Shown here piece after piece: positions 54,483 to 62,980 of a DNA stretch of 64,000 nt (position 1 is its first letter; every line of letters starts with the position of its first letter). This DNA comes from G963665925 sp963676345 (GTDB lineage Bacteria; Bacillota; Clostridia; Peptostreptococcales; Acidaminobacteraceae), in contig CAXXTS010000002.1 of NCBI GenBank assembly GCA_963676345.2, positions 744,001-808,000 on the forward strand. The letters are read 5' to 3'. Both the position numbers and the translations under genes were made by a program. The notes below the pieces were generated by a model, which did no database searches, had not been told where the DNA came from, and worked only from the letters and a program-made list of their open reading frames with translations.

Positions 54483-55505
54483 ATGTCTGAAGTTTTACTG
54501 CATGTTTCACGTGCCAACTGCATTGAAAACATACACCGCGGTGATATTGCTGTTGTCGATTATCATAAAAAGCTTCTTGCCTACTGGGGCAATCCGTATA
54601 AAAAAACCTACATGCGTTCATCAGCTAAGCCTATTCAAGCACTTTCAGTGGTAGAATCCGGTGCATATGACGCCTTTAACTTTACAAAGCAGGAAGTCGC
54701 ACTTATGTGCGCATCACATTATGCTGAAACCTTTCATGTTGAAGCTGCTGAGTCAGCGCTTTCAAAAATCGGGCTTGATGAAAACGCGCTCCTCCTGGGA
54801 AAGACTTACTCACTCAATGAAACCATTACACGCACCCTATGCCGGACAGGACAAGAGGAAAGACGCATTTTCAATAACTGTTCTGGCAAACATGCTGGTA
54901 TGTTGGCAATTGCCCGTCAAAACGGGTTTGATATAGCCACTTACGACCAGCTTGAAAACCCAGTTCAGCAAATGATGCTACAAACGGTGTCCGATGTATC
55001 TGAAGTGGACTCAAAGGACATTGGCATTGGCATAGATGGGTGCGGTGTGCCTGTATTTGAACTGCCTCTGTTCAATATGGCACTTTCGTTTGCAAAGCTC
55101 GCTCATTCAGAGGTCTTTGAACCTAAACGCAAAAACGCTGTAGACACTATTGTAAGTGCCATGGTCAGCCACCCTGAAATGGTTGCAGGCACAAATGGAT
55201 TCTGCACCGAACTCATGAAACAAACAAGTGGAAAAATTATCGCTAAGCTCGGCGCTGACGCTGTATATTGCGTCGGTATAGTCGACAAGGGCATTGGTCT
55301 AGCAGTAAAGATTGAAGATGGTAATGTCAAAGTACTCTCCAGTGTTGTTATGGAAGTCTTACATCAGTTGGACGTTTTAACTGATGCTGAAAAAAAGGCG
55401 CTTTCTCGTTTCCATATACAAGAAAACATCAACTCAAAGAATTTCAAGGTTGGAGAGATACGGCCTGTATTCTCTCTCAATCAAGCGTCAGCTGAAGACC
55501 GCTAA
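54483..55505 (+). CDS. Asparaginase, AnsA/L-asparaginase II family (pfam06089 type)
   Basis: 340 residues. Visible family motifs are RSSAKPIQAL near 42-51, CASHYAE, NNCSGKHAGMLA and GIDGCGVPVF; these include the Ser-Lys pairs and cysteines thought to be catalytic in the Rhizobium etli-type enzyme. Predicted to release ammonia and aspartate from asparagine. ATG 54483 follows AAGGGGG; the 13 codons before are rejected. Regulated by the XRE-cupin protein next to it, by context. Confidence 0.88.
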   Translation: MSEVLLHVSRANCIENIHRGDIAVVDYHKKLLAYWGNPYKKTYMRSSAKPIQALSVVESGAYDAFNFTKQEVALMCASHYAETFHVEAAESALSKIGLDENALLLGKTYSLNETITRTLCRTGQEERRIFNNCSGKHAGMLAIARQNGFDIATYDQLENPVQQMMLQTVSDVSEVDSKDIGIGIDGCGVPVFELPLFNMALSFAKLAHSEVFEPKRKNAVDTIVSAMVSHPEMVAGTNGFCTELMKQTSGKIIAKLGADAVYCVGIVDKGIGLAVKIEDGNVKVLSSVVMEVLHQLDVLTDAEKKALSRFHIQENINSKNFKVGEIRPVFSLNQASAEDR

Positions 55506-55595
55506 GCAAGTCTGTCCATACACGGATTTTTAAACGGTCTCCTATGTCTTTCTAAAAGACTTGTCGCAATATATTTTCAAGTTTTAACGCATAAA

Positions 55596-55638
55596 TACCG
55601 GACAGATGTGCTAGACTCAAATAGCCTTCTGTCCGGTA
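55596..55638. terminator. Bidirectional terminator between asparaginase and GH3 genes
   Basis: TACCGGACAGA and TCTGTCCGGTA, a perfect 11-bp stem, with short T tracts on both strands, between converging genes. Confidence 0.88.
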
Positions 55639-55660
55639 CTTTTATATCTGCAGTATGTGT

Positions 55661-58084
55661 TCATTTGTTTTTAAATCGTCTATACCGCCGTCTGATTTCA
55701 AAGCCTTTGGCAAGTCTTCTTAGTCCGTGGCCGACTTCCCCATTTGCTATATGCAGAATGCCACGTGCCATTTCCATACCGATGACACCACCCAGCATCT
55801 TTGCAATGCCCCTAAATGTAATATGGTATATGAATAGAATGTTCAAATCTGGTTCCCTTTTTTTCTTGCTTCGGTTAAACCAGCCAATAAGCCCTCTATA
55901 CACAAGCCGCGCAATCCAGCTTTTGGCATAGTACATTTGAGAAAGGGCATCATTCATTTCAAGGGGTGCTTGTTCGTCCCAAGCACCTGCAGGCACAGCC
56001 CGACCGAGAAGGCATTCAAACTCGAACTCAGTCACTGATTCAACCTGCCCGCTAAAATAGTGAGGTATTTGAGCCTGTTTGTATGGGCTCTGCAATTGCA
56101 CGCCCTCTACTTCAATTTCACATATCAGCTGAATTTGTAAGGCATTTGATCCAATCATAATTTGATAGGTTCCCGCTTCTACAACCCACGAATTCTTATC
56201 AACATCAAAGTAGCGGAAGGCTTTATCATCAAACTCAATTGAAAGACGCCTGCTTTCCCCAGTTTCTAGTTCAACCGACGCATAGCCCTTTAGCTCCCTG
56301 GCGGGACGAAAGACCCCGCTGTCTTTCTTGCCTACATAAAGCTGGGCAATTTCACGTCCTGATCGACTGCCCGAATTGGTCACTGTAAAGCTGACCGCCT
56401 GGGCATTCGCTTCAATGTCCGTATAGCTAAAACTTGTGTAGCTTAGACCATATCCAAAGGGAAAGAGCACAGGCCGATTGGTGGTCGTATAGGCACGATA
56501 GCCCACATATAGCCCTTCGCGGTACTCGCTTGTTCTTTGCTTTTTCTGCCAAAAGGGGTCAGAAGGCACATCCTGCTGTTTAAGCCAAAAGGTTTCTGCA
56601 AGTTTCCCGCTGGGGTTCACAGCCCCGGTAACAATATCAAGTAGGGCCAAACTGCCCGCTTGTCCGCCCAAGTAGCCTTGTAAAACCGCTTTGCATTTAT
56701 CAAGCCAGGGCATGACGACTGCACTGCCACCGCTTAAGTACACGATGATGTTTTTGTTGACTTCGTATAAGGCATCTAATAGTTGGACTTGTTTCTCATG
56801 CAGGCGCATGTGGACCCGGTCTTGTCCTTCTGATTCCATAATTTCTTCAAGACCAATGCACAGCAGGATGACATCGGAGCTTTTCGCAAGTTCCACGGCG
56901 TCACGTATCAAAAGATCACGCCTTTGATCATCGCGTCTATAACCATCTGAATAACCACTTACATTGAGTCCATACTGGTCAATACAAGCCATAATGCTTT
57001 CCATGCTTGTTGGATTCACACGGCTTGACCCAGCCCCCTGATAGCGGGGATGGACTGCAAATTCCCCTATTACAGCGACCGATCTGTCGTCTTCAATCGG
57101 TAGAATTCCCGACTCGTTTTTAAGCAGTACCATGGAAGACGCTGCCGCTTTTCTCGCCAGATGGTGGTGGACATTTCGGGTTTCATCATCTATATCCGCT
57201 TGCCCTATTTTATCATCTGAATGGCAAGTCAATATCACGCCTAGGAGTTCATCAAGGCGCTGATCTACAATGTCTTCTGATATATGACCCGACGCAACTG
57301 CTTTATAGAGCTGATAGGCACTGTCTCCACCCGTTCCCGGCATTTCCAAATTGCTTCCACACCGTATGCCTTCAACAAAGTCATTGCCGCCACCCCAATC
57401 GGTCACAACAAAACCCTCAAACCCCCATTCATGTCTGAGTATACTTAGGAGCAGGGTGCTGTCTTCATTGGTATAGCATTCATTGAGTCTGTTATAGGCA
57501 CTCATGATGGCCCTAGGTTTTCCTTCTTTCACTGCAATTTCAAAACCCGTCAAATATATTTCTCGCAGGGTACGCGCATCTACAATGCTGTCATTTGACA
57601 TGCGGCGCAGCTCCTGATTATTTGCTGCAAAATGCTTGGGACACGCACTTACGCCACTTTCCTGTATACCGCGAATAAAAGCAGCAGCCAGTTTTCCAGA
57701 CAGATAGGGGTCCTCTGAATAATACTCAAAATTACGTCCGCACAGTGGATGTCTTTTGATATTGAGACCCGGTGCCAGCAGGACATCTACATGGAGCTGT
57801 TTGGCCTCTTTCCCCAGTGCACGTCCAACCTCTTCACAAAGAGCTTCGTCCCAGCTGTTGGCCATAGTCACGGCTGTCGGAAAGCAAGTCGCTGGCAAAC
57901 TGAGGTGGATACCCAGCGGATCTCCAATATCAGCCTGACGCCTTATGCCATGGGGCCCATCAGACAATATGGCTGATGGAATACCCAGACGCTTTATCGA
58001 TTTGGTTGACCACATATCTTGACCTGAAAGCAGCTGAACTTTCTCTTCCAGTCGCATTTGAGCAATGATATGTTGATATTTCAT
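55661..58084 (-). CDS. Glycoside hydrolase family 3 beta-glucosidase
   Basis: 807 residues. GH3 N-domain (about 1-290) with LSDGPHGIR (40-48), KH (150-151) and the nucleophile Asp229 in VVTDWGGGND; GH3 C-domain (about 310-520); fibronectin-III-like domain (about 585-655). An additional C-terminal stretch of about 100 residues has a hydrophobic segment near LNILFIYHITFRGIAKML and a basic tail (RRRYRRFKNK). No signal peptide, so cytoplasmic or loosely membrane-bound. Hydrolyses beta-glucosides. The gene is isolated, with no sugar transporter nearby. Confidence 0.92.
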   Translation of the reverse strand: MKYQHIIAQMRLEEKVQLLSGQDMWSTKSIKRLGIPSAILSDGPHGIRRQADIGDPLGIHLSLPATCFPTAVTMANSWDEALCEEVGRALGKEAKQLHVDVLLAPGLNIKRHPLCGRNFEYYSEDPYLSGKLAAAFIRGIQESGVSACPKHFAANNQELRRMSNDSIVDARTLREIYLTGFEIAVKEGKPRAIMSAYNRLNECYTNEDSTLLLSILRHEWGFEGFVVTDWGGGNDFVEGIRCGSNLEMPGTGGDSAYQLYKAVASGHISEDIVDQRLDELLGVILTCHSDDKIGQADIDDETRNVHHHLARKAAASSMVLLKNESGILPIEDDRSVAVIGEFAVHPRYQGAGSSRVNPTSMESIMACIDQYGLNVSGYSDGYRRDDQRRDLLIRDAVELAKSSDVILLCIGLEEIMESEGQDRVHMRLHEKQVQLLDALYEVNKNIIVYLSGGSAVVMPWLDKCKAVLQGYLGGQAGSLALLDIVTGAVNPSGKLAETFWLKQQDVPSDPFWQKKQRTSEYREGLYVGYRAYTTTNRPVLFPFGYGLSYTSFSYTDIEANAQAVSFTVTNSGSRSGREIAQLYVGKKDSGVFRPARELKGYASVELETGESRRLSIEFDDKAFRYFDVDKNSWVVEAGTYQIMIGSNALQIQLICEIEVEGVQLQSPYKQAQIPHYFSGQVESVTEFEFECLLGRAVPAGAWDEQAPLEMNDALSQMYYAKSWIARLVYRGLIGWFNRSKKKREPDLNILFIYHITFRGIAKMLGGVIGMEMARGILHIANGEVGHGLRRLAKGFEIRRRYRRFKNK

Positions 58085-58196
58085 TTCGTGTCTCCTTTAA
58101 GGGTGCCTGATTGGCTAACACACTACACATGATATGTCCTTATAAATTATACCCTTTTAAGGGGGCTTAAAAAACAAGGATACACTTTCACTGCAC

Positions 58197-58235
58197 TTAA
58201 AAAGCGGGATTTCCTTAGGAAAAACCCGCTTTTAA
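58197..58235 (-). terminator. Terminator of TAXI-TRAP operon
   Basis: TTAAAAGCGGG and CCCGCTTTTTAA pair with one bulge, followed on the minus strand by a T-rich run. Confidence 0.8.
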
Positions 58236-58275
58236 GTATGCCAAAAGAATCATATGTAAATGCGCTTAAGTCAAC

Positions 58276-60228
58276 TCACGAAATGTCTTCAACTGTACGC
58301 TGTTCTACCTGTACTTTTTCTTTTTTCACCTTGGCTGTTTGAGAAATGACTACAAAAACGAGGAGTGAAATACCAATCAGATCTGTCAGGGTTCCTGGTT
58401 TTACCATTAGAATCGCTGCAACAAATGCCAATATCCGCTCAACCGCATTCATGGATGTACGCATATAGGCTTCAGCAGATGCCCCCAGACAAACAATTCC
58501 AATGATGCCTGTTACAATAACCGTTACGAGTTTAGTCAAGGTTACATTTTGCATGAGCAGTATAGGCGAGTAAACAAACATAAAGGGGATAATAATGCCC
58601 GCAAATGCCAGCTTAAAGCCATTGAATGCCACATCCGTAGGATTGGCCCCTGCGATTCCAGCTGCTGTATAAGAGGTCAGTGCAACCGGTGGAACAACAG
58701 CAGATAGGGTTCCATAGTAGAAAGCAAAGAAGTGGGCAGCCAATGGATTCACTCCCATTTTTACCAGTGCAGGTGCTGCTATACTTGCTGTGATAATGTA
58801 ACAAGCTGTTGCAGGCAGACCCATGCCTAGAAAAATTGAGGCGACCATAACCAGAATAAGGGCCATCCATAACTGTCCACCTGAAAGCTGCATAATATTA
58901 TGCGCTACAGCTTGTCCAAGACCTGTCATAGACACAACACCTACAATAAACCCAACAACCGCGCACGCTGTAGCAACGGGCACTGCACTTTTTGCCCCTT
59001 CTTCAAGCGCTTCAAGAAAGCGCTTCAAATTCATTCTTGTCGACTTTCGAAGCATACTGGTCAACACGGTCGTTATGAGGCCAAAGAAGGCTGCATAAAT
59101 AGGCGTTAACCCTTTGACGAGCAGAAATAGAATCATGACGATTGGAAGCATCATATGTCCCTGATATTTCATGACGTCTTTGAGCTTAGGCAGCTTGTCT
59201 GCCGGAATGCCTTTCAAGTCGTACTTTTTTGCTTCAAAATTAACCATAATCATAATGGCAAAATAATAGAAAATGGCTGGTATAATGCCTGCAGCCATTA
59301 CTTTTAAGTAAGGAATGCCAAGGAATGAGGCCATCATAAACGAAGCGGCACCCATGATCGGCGGCATCAGAATGCCCCCGGTTGATGCCGCAGCTTCAAC
59401 CGCGCCCGCAAACTTGGGCTTGTAGCCGACCTCCTTCATAAGGGGGATTGTAAAACTCCCTGTTGTCGCCACATTGGCCTGAGAGCTTCCGCTGATTGTT
59501 CCCATGAGTCCACTTGCAATGACCGCTACCTGAGCTGGCCCACCTCTTAGTCCACCAGCAAAAGCAAGGGCAAAATCATTAAAGAACTTTGCCGCACCTG
59601 TTTTGTTGAGAAATGAACCAAATAAAATGAACATAAATACATAGGATGCTGAAACCATTAGGGTGACCCCAAATATGCCATTATCCGTCAGATACATGCG
59701 CGTTAAAATTCTGTTCCATGTAAACCCCTGATGCGCCAGCATCCCTGGAAAGATATAGCCATATTTAGCATAAAATATGAATGCGATTGAAAGCACTGGC
59801 AGAATCCAACCAACGGTTCTTCGCCCCGCTTCAAGAGTTAATAGAATTGCAATGACCGCGAAAATTAAGTCCAAGGTGTTCGGTACGAGTGAACGCTCTA
59901 TTAATGCGTCGTAAGTGATTAAAATGTACACGCCAACTGCGACACCAAGACCGCTTAAAACCCAGTCAAAATTTGAAGGTTTGTCTTTAGGTGACTTGGC
60001 TGTAGCTGGATACATGAGAAATGTCAGTCCTAAAATGAGGCCCAAGTGAATTGCATTCTTTTTGATTGCAATCATCAGGCTTGCACTGTTCATCCATATA
60101 TGGAAGACAGACGTAAATACTGCAAATATCATTACAATTGCCGCTATGCGCCCATACAGTTTTCTCGTCTCACTGGTCTCATCAGCGCGCTCTTGCTTAT
60201 TTTGTTTACGCATTTTGAATATATTCAT
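58276..60228 (-). CDS. TRAP transporter fused small/large permease (TAXI type)
   Basis: 650 residues with about sixteen membrane helices: the first four or five correspond to the small DctQ subunit and the rest to DctM, with GLMGTISGSSQANVATTG and FLGMGLPATACYII as conserved DctM loops. ATG 60228 follows GGAGG; 41 codons further up overlap a hairpin and are rejected. Uses an ion gradient to import an organic acid bound by the TAXI receptor. Confidence 0.94.
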   Translation of the reverse strand: MNIFKMRKQNKQERADETSETRKLYGRIAAIVMIFAVFTSVFHIWMNSASLMIAIKKNAIHLGLILGLTFLMYPATAKSPKDKPSNFDWVLSGLGVAVGVYILITYDALIERSLVPNTLDLIFAVIAILLTLEAGRRTVGWILPVLSIAFIFYAKYGYIFPGMLAHQGFTWNRILTRMYLTDNGIFGVTLMVSASYVFMFILFGSFLNKTGAAKFFNDFALAFAGGLRGGPAQVAVIASGLMGTISGSSQANVATTGSFTIPLMKEVGYKPKFAGAVEAAASTGGILMPPIMGAASFMMASFLGIPYLKVMAAGIIPAIFYYFAIMIMVNFEAKKYDLKGIPADKLPKLKDVMKYQGHMMLPIVMILFLLVKGLTPIYAAFFGLITTVLTSMLRKSTRMNLKRFLEALEEGAKSAVPVATACAVVGFIVGVVSMTGLGQAVAHNIMQLSGGQLWMALILVMVASIFLGMGLPATACYIITASIAAPALVKMGVNPLAAHFFAFYYGTLSAVVPPVALTSYTAAGIAGANPTDVAFNGFKLAFAGIIIPFMFVYSPILLMQNVTLTKLVTVIVTGIIGIVCLGASAEAYMRTSMNAVERILAFVAAILMVKPGTLTDLIGISLLVFVVISQTAKVKKEKVQVEQRTVEDIS

Positions 60229-60272
60229 ATTACCTCCAATCTGCCAACACGGCACAATTAAGCACTGAGAAT

Positions 60273-60331
60273 GGCCGCCATAAGTGGGGCTTATACCATT
60301 AACAACAGCATAAAGACTCCATGAGGCGGCC
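60273..60331 (-). other. Intercistronic hairpin between TAXI receptor and TRAP permease genes
   Basis: GGCCGCC and GGCGGCC form a GC-rich 7-bp stem. It occupies the same place (receptor to permease gap) as the hairpins at 5798 and 14042. Confidence 0.55.
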
Positions 60332-60362
60332 TTTTCCCAATTAACATTCAAGTACGTTCAAA

Positions 60363-61385
60363 TTACTTCAAGTGGTCTGGAACTGTAATGCCTTTCTCTT
60401 CATAATATTTAATCGCACCTTTATGAAGTGGAACCGGTGGCAAACCCTTTAGCGCTTCCTCTATTGTTACAACTTCTAGCGCCTTATGGTCGCCCTTTAT
60501 AACATCGTGATTTTCATATATTTCTTTTACAAGATTATAAACAACATCTTCATCCATATTGGCACTCGTAATCAGTGTGGACTTAATGCCTACGGTTTGA
60601 ATGTCTTTGTCTATGCCTGCATATAGATTCGCCGGTACCGTAAACTGTCCATAGTAAGGGGCAACATTTTTAATTTTTTCATACTCTGCATCTGTAAATT
60701 CAAGCAGTTTAACAGCTGTTTTGCTTGCAGCAACTTCAGAAACAGCTGATAAAGGAATGCCACCTTCTGCGTTCATGCCGTCAATTTGTGCATTTTGCAT
60801 TGCGCTAGATGCTTCAAAATATCCCAGATGTTCTGCTGTAATATCGTCGAATGAGATTCCAGCTACTGCATCCAGAATGACTTTACTTGAATACTCCGTA
60901 CCAGAGCCTGCGCCGCCAACATTGAATGCCTTGCCTTTTAAGTCAGAAACTGAGTTGATTCCTGAATCTTCTGTAACAACAAATTGTGTCACATCAGGCC
61001 ATAGGGCTGTTACAAAACGAACATCTTCAAACTGGTTTCCCTCAAACTTCCCAGAACCTTCATATGCAAATAATGTCAGGTTTGCCATCGCTATGCCCAT
61101 TTGAGCCTCGCCATTTTTGAGCATGTTCAGATTTTCTACAGAACCACCCGATGACTGTACTGAAGCAATCACACCCTGATCTCCTAGTTTTTCATTCCAA
61201 AGCGTTGAAAATATTGTACCTACCGGATAATACGTGCCACCTGTTGAACCCGTAACAACCGTGACAAACTGTTTTTCAGGTGCCTTTGATTCCGAACCTG
61301 ACTCCTGTGCTGTATTTGAACACCCAGCACTTGAAAACAGCATGACTGCAGCCAGCAATATCGCTCCAAAGCGTTTAATCATCAT
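60363..61385 (-). CDS. TAXI-family TRAP solute receptor (lipoprotein)
   Basis: 340 residues. Lipobox SSAGC with Cys22, linker, then the TAXI fold: VVTGSTGGTYYPVGTIFSTL (about 43-62), GSVENLNMLKNGEAQMGIA, and GGAGSGTEYSSKVIL. TAXI receptors bind carboxylates such as glutamate, oxoglutarate or fumarate. GGGAGG precedes ATG by eight bases. First gene of the operon, read from the sigma-54 promoter at 61455-61470. Confidence 0.94.
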   Translation of the reverse strand: MMIKRFGAILLAAVMLFSSAGCSNTAQESGSESKAPEKQFVTVVTGSTGGTYYPVGTIFSTLWNEKLGDQGVIASVQSSGGSVENLNMLKNGEAQMGIAMANLTLFAYEGSGKFEGNQFEDVRFVTALWPDVTQFVVTEDSGINSVSDLKGKAFNVGGAGSGTEYSSKVILDAVAGISFDDITAEHLGYFEASSAMQNAQIDGMNAEGGIPLSAVSEVAASKTAVKLLEFTDAEYEKIKNVAPYYGQFTVPANLYAGIDKDIQTVGIKSTLITSANMDEDVVYNLVKEIYENHDVIKGDHKALEVVTIEEALKGLPPVPLHKGAIKYYEEKGITVPDHLK

Positions 61386-61454
61386 AAATACATCCTCCCT
61401 TATAAATCCCGTATGTTATAATCTGCCCTCACAAATTATTCATATATAGGTAAT

Positions 61455-61470
61455 GCAAATACCGCGCCAA
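61455..61470 (-). promoter_or_regulatory. Sigma-54 (-24/-12) promoter of TAXI-TRAP operon
   Basis: Minus strand TTGGCGCGGTATTTGC has the invariant GG and GC with proper spacing, 70 bases before the receptor start. Two ATATGCAT palindromes lie upstream (61489-61496 and 61549-61556, 60 bp apart) as possible regulator sites. Confidence 0.82.
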
Positions 61471-61562
61471 TTTTCTGAAATTTCCATCATATGCATGTAA
61501 GCCACTCAGTGCAAGCCTTTTAGAGATGGTTGACTATAGGTTCTCAAAATATGCATATAAAA

Positions 61563-61585
61563 AAACCGGCAAATTTTGCCGGTTT
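61563..61585 (-). terminator. Terminator of NtrC-type regulator gene
   Basis: AAACCGGC and GCCGGTTT, 8-bp stem with an AT-only loop, followed on the minus strand by a T tract. Confidence 0.9.
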
Positions 61586-61621
61586 CGAAATTTTTGCATG
61601 GTTCCAGACACCATTCGGACA

Positions 61622-62980
61622 TCACTGGTCCTGGTATTCTTTTATTTTATAACGCAAACTGCGCTCACTCATACCAAGTGTTTCTGCCGTTTTTCGCCGA
61701 TTGCCCTGATGATATTCTAGGGTGTGTTCCACAAGAAGGCGCTCTGCCGCCTTGAGGCTAGTTCCAATCGCAATGGGTATAATCCCTGACTGCTTGCCAA
61801 GTGCATAAACACTTTGCCCGGTCACACTCTCAGGCAGATCTTGCAGCTGTATCATATCTTTGCTTGCAAAGACAAGGGCACGCTCAATAATATTTTGAAG
61901 TTCCCGTACATTACCGGGGAAGGTGTAGGTCTCAAGTGCGGCTAAGGCATCGCGGCTGATTCTTTTTGTCTCCATGTCGTAATTTTCTGCAGTCTGCCGA
62001 ATAAAGTGCTCTATCAGCATTGGAATATCTTCAAGCCGATTTTTTAGGGGTGGCATCTGAATACGCACAACATTAAGCCTAAAATATAAATCCTCTCTAA
62101 ATTGGCCTTTTGCAACCTCTTCTTTCAAATTTTTATTGGTTGCAGCAATGATGCGGACATCTACCTTTTTGCTGCTTTCTGAACCCAGAGGGAAAATTTC
62201 TTTTGACTGCAGGACTCTTAGGAGCTTGACCTGCGCGTGCAAGTCCATTTCTCCTATTTCGTCAAGAAATAGGGTCCCCTTGTCTGCCAGCTCAAATAGC
62301 CCCTTCTTTCTTGTATCAGCTCCAGTAAAGGCCCCCTTTTCATAACCAAACAACTCACTTTCAATGAGCGTGCTGGGAATGGCACCACAATTTACAACTT
62401 CAAAAGGATGGGCTTTTCGGCTGCCCTGATTGTGAATTTCATGTGCGACCAGTTCCTTACCCGTTCCACTTTGTCCCTCAATTAGAACACTCATATTGAT
62501 ATTTTTGACTTTGTCAATAATGTGAAAAACATCCTGTAGCTTCTTTGACGTTCCAATAATTTTCTGGATTTTATTTTGATGTTTTACCTCATTTTCAAGT
62601 CGGCTAATTTTTTCATTGAGGCACTTATATTCAACGGCCTTAAGAATAAAAAAACGCAGTTTTTCAATATCGATTGGTTTTAAGATATAATCGTAAACGC
62701 CCATTTTCATGGCATCGATTGAAGACTTCACACTGGCATAAGCCGTCATCATAATAACAGGCGTGTTCTTATTTTTGAGTTTTATCGTGGGGAGCAAATC
62801 CAGTCCACTGATGTCCCCAAATTTCAAATCAAGCAGTACAACATCAAAATAGACTGCGTTCAGTGCTGACTCAACCTCGTATATGTTGCTGGCAGTCGTT
62901 ATTTCATACTCGTCTTCCAGCGCAAACATTAAGGACGTGCATATGGTTTTTTCATCATCTATAATCAATAATTTTTTCAT
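61622..62980 (-). CDS. NtrC/DctD-family sigma-54-dependent response regulator
   Basis: 452 residues: receiver domain (1-120) with phospho-accepting Asp51 (VVLLDLKFG) and acidic Asp8, Asp9; AAA+ domain (about 140-375) with Walker A GQSGTGKE, GAFTGAD and Walker B TLFLDEIGE; Fis-type helix-turn-helix (about 410-452). Its start overlaps the kinase stop by four bases (ATGA). By position it should turn on the TAXI-TRAP operon from the sigma-54 promoter at 61455. Confidence 0.95.
   Translation of the reverse strand: MKKLLIIDDEKTICTSLMFALEDEYEITTASNIYEVESALNAVYFDVVLLDLKFGDISGLDLLPTIKLKNKNTPVIMMTAYASVKSSIDAMKMGVYDYILKPIDIEKLRFFILKAVEYKCLNEKISRLENEVKHQNKIQKIIGTSKKLQDVFHIIDKVKNINMSVLIEGQSGTGKELVAHEIHNQGSRKAHPFEVVNCGAIPSTLIESELFGYEKGAFTGADTRKKGLFELADKGTLFLDEIGEMDLHAQVKLLRVLQSKEIFPLGSESSKKVDVRIIAATNKNLKEEVAKGQFREDLYFRLNVVRIQMPPLKNRLEDIPMLIEHFIRQTAENYDMETKRISRDALAALETYTFPGNVRELQNIIERALVFASKDMIQLQDLPESVTGQSVYALGKQSGIIPIAIGTSLKAAERLLVEHTLEYHQGNRRKTAETLGMSERSLRYKIKEYQDQ

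Noticed and set aside
61489..61556. Two ATATGCAT palindromes 60 bp apart as regulator sites
   Set aside because: An 8-bp AT-rich palindrome is too common to support a site on its own; mentioned only as a hint.
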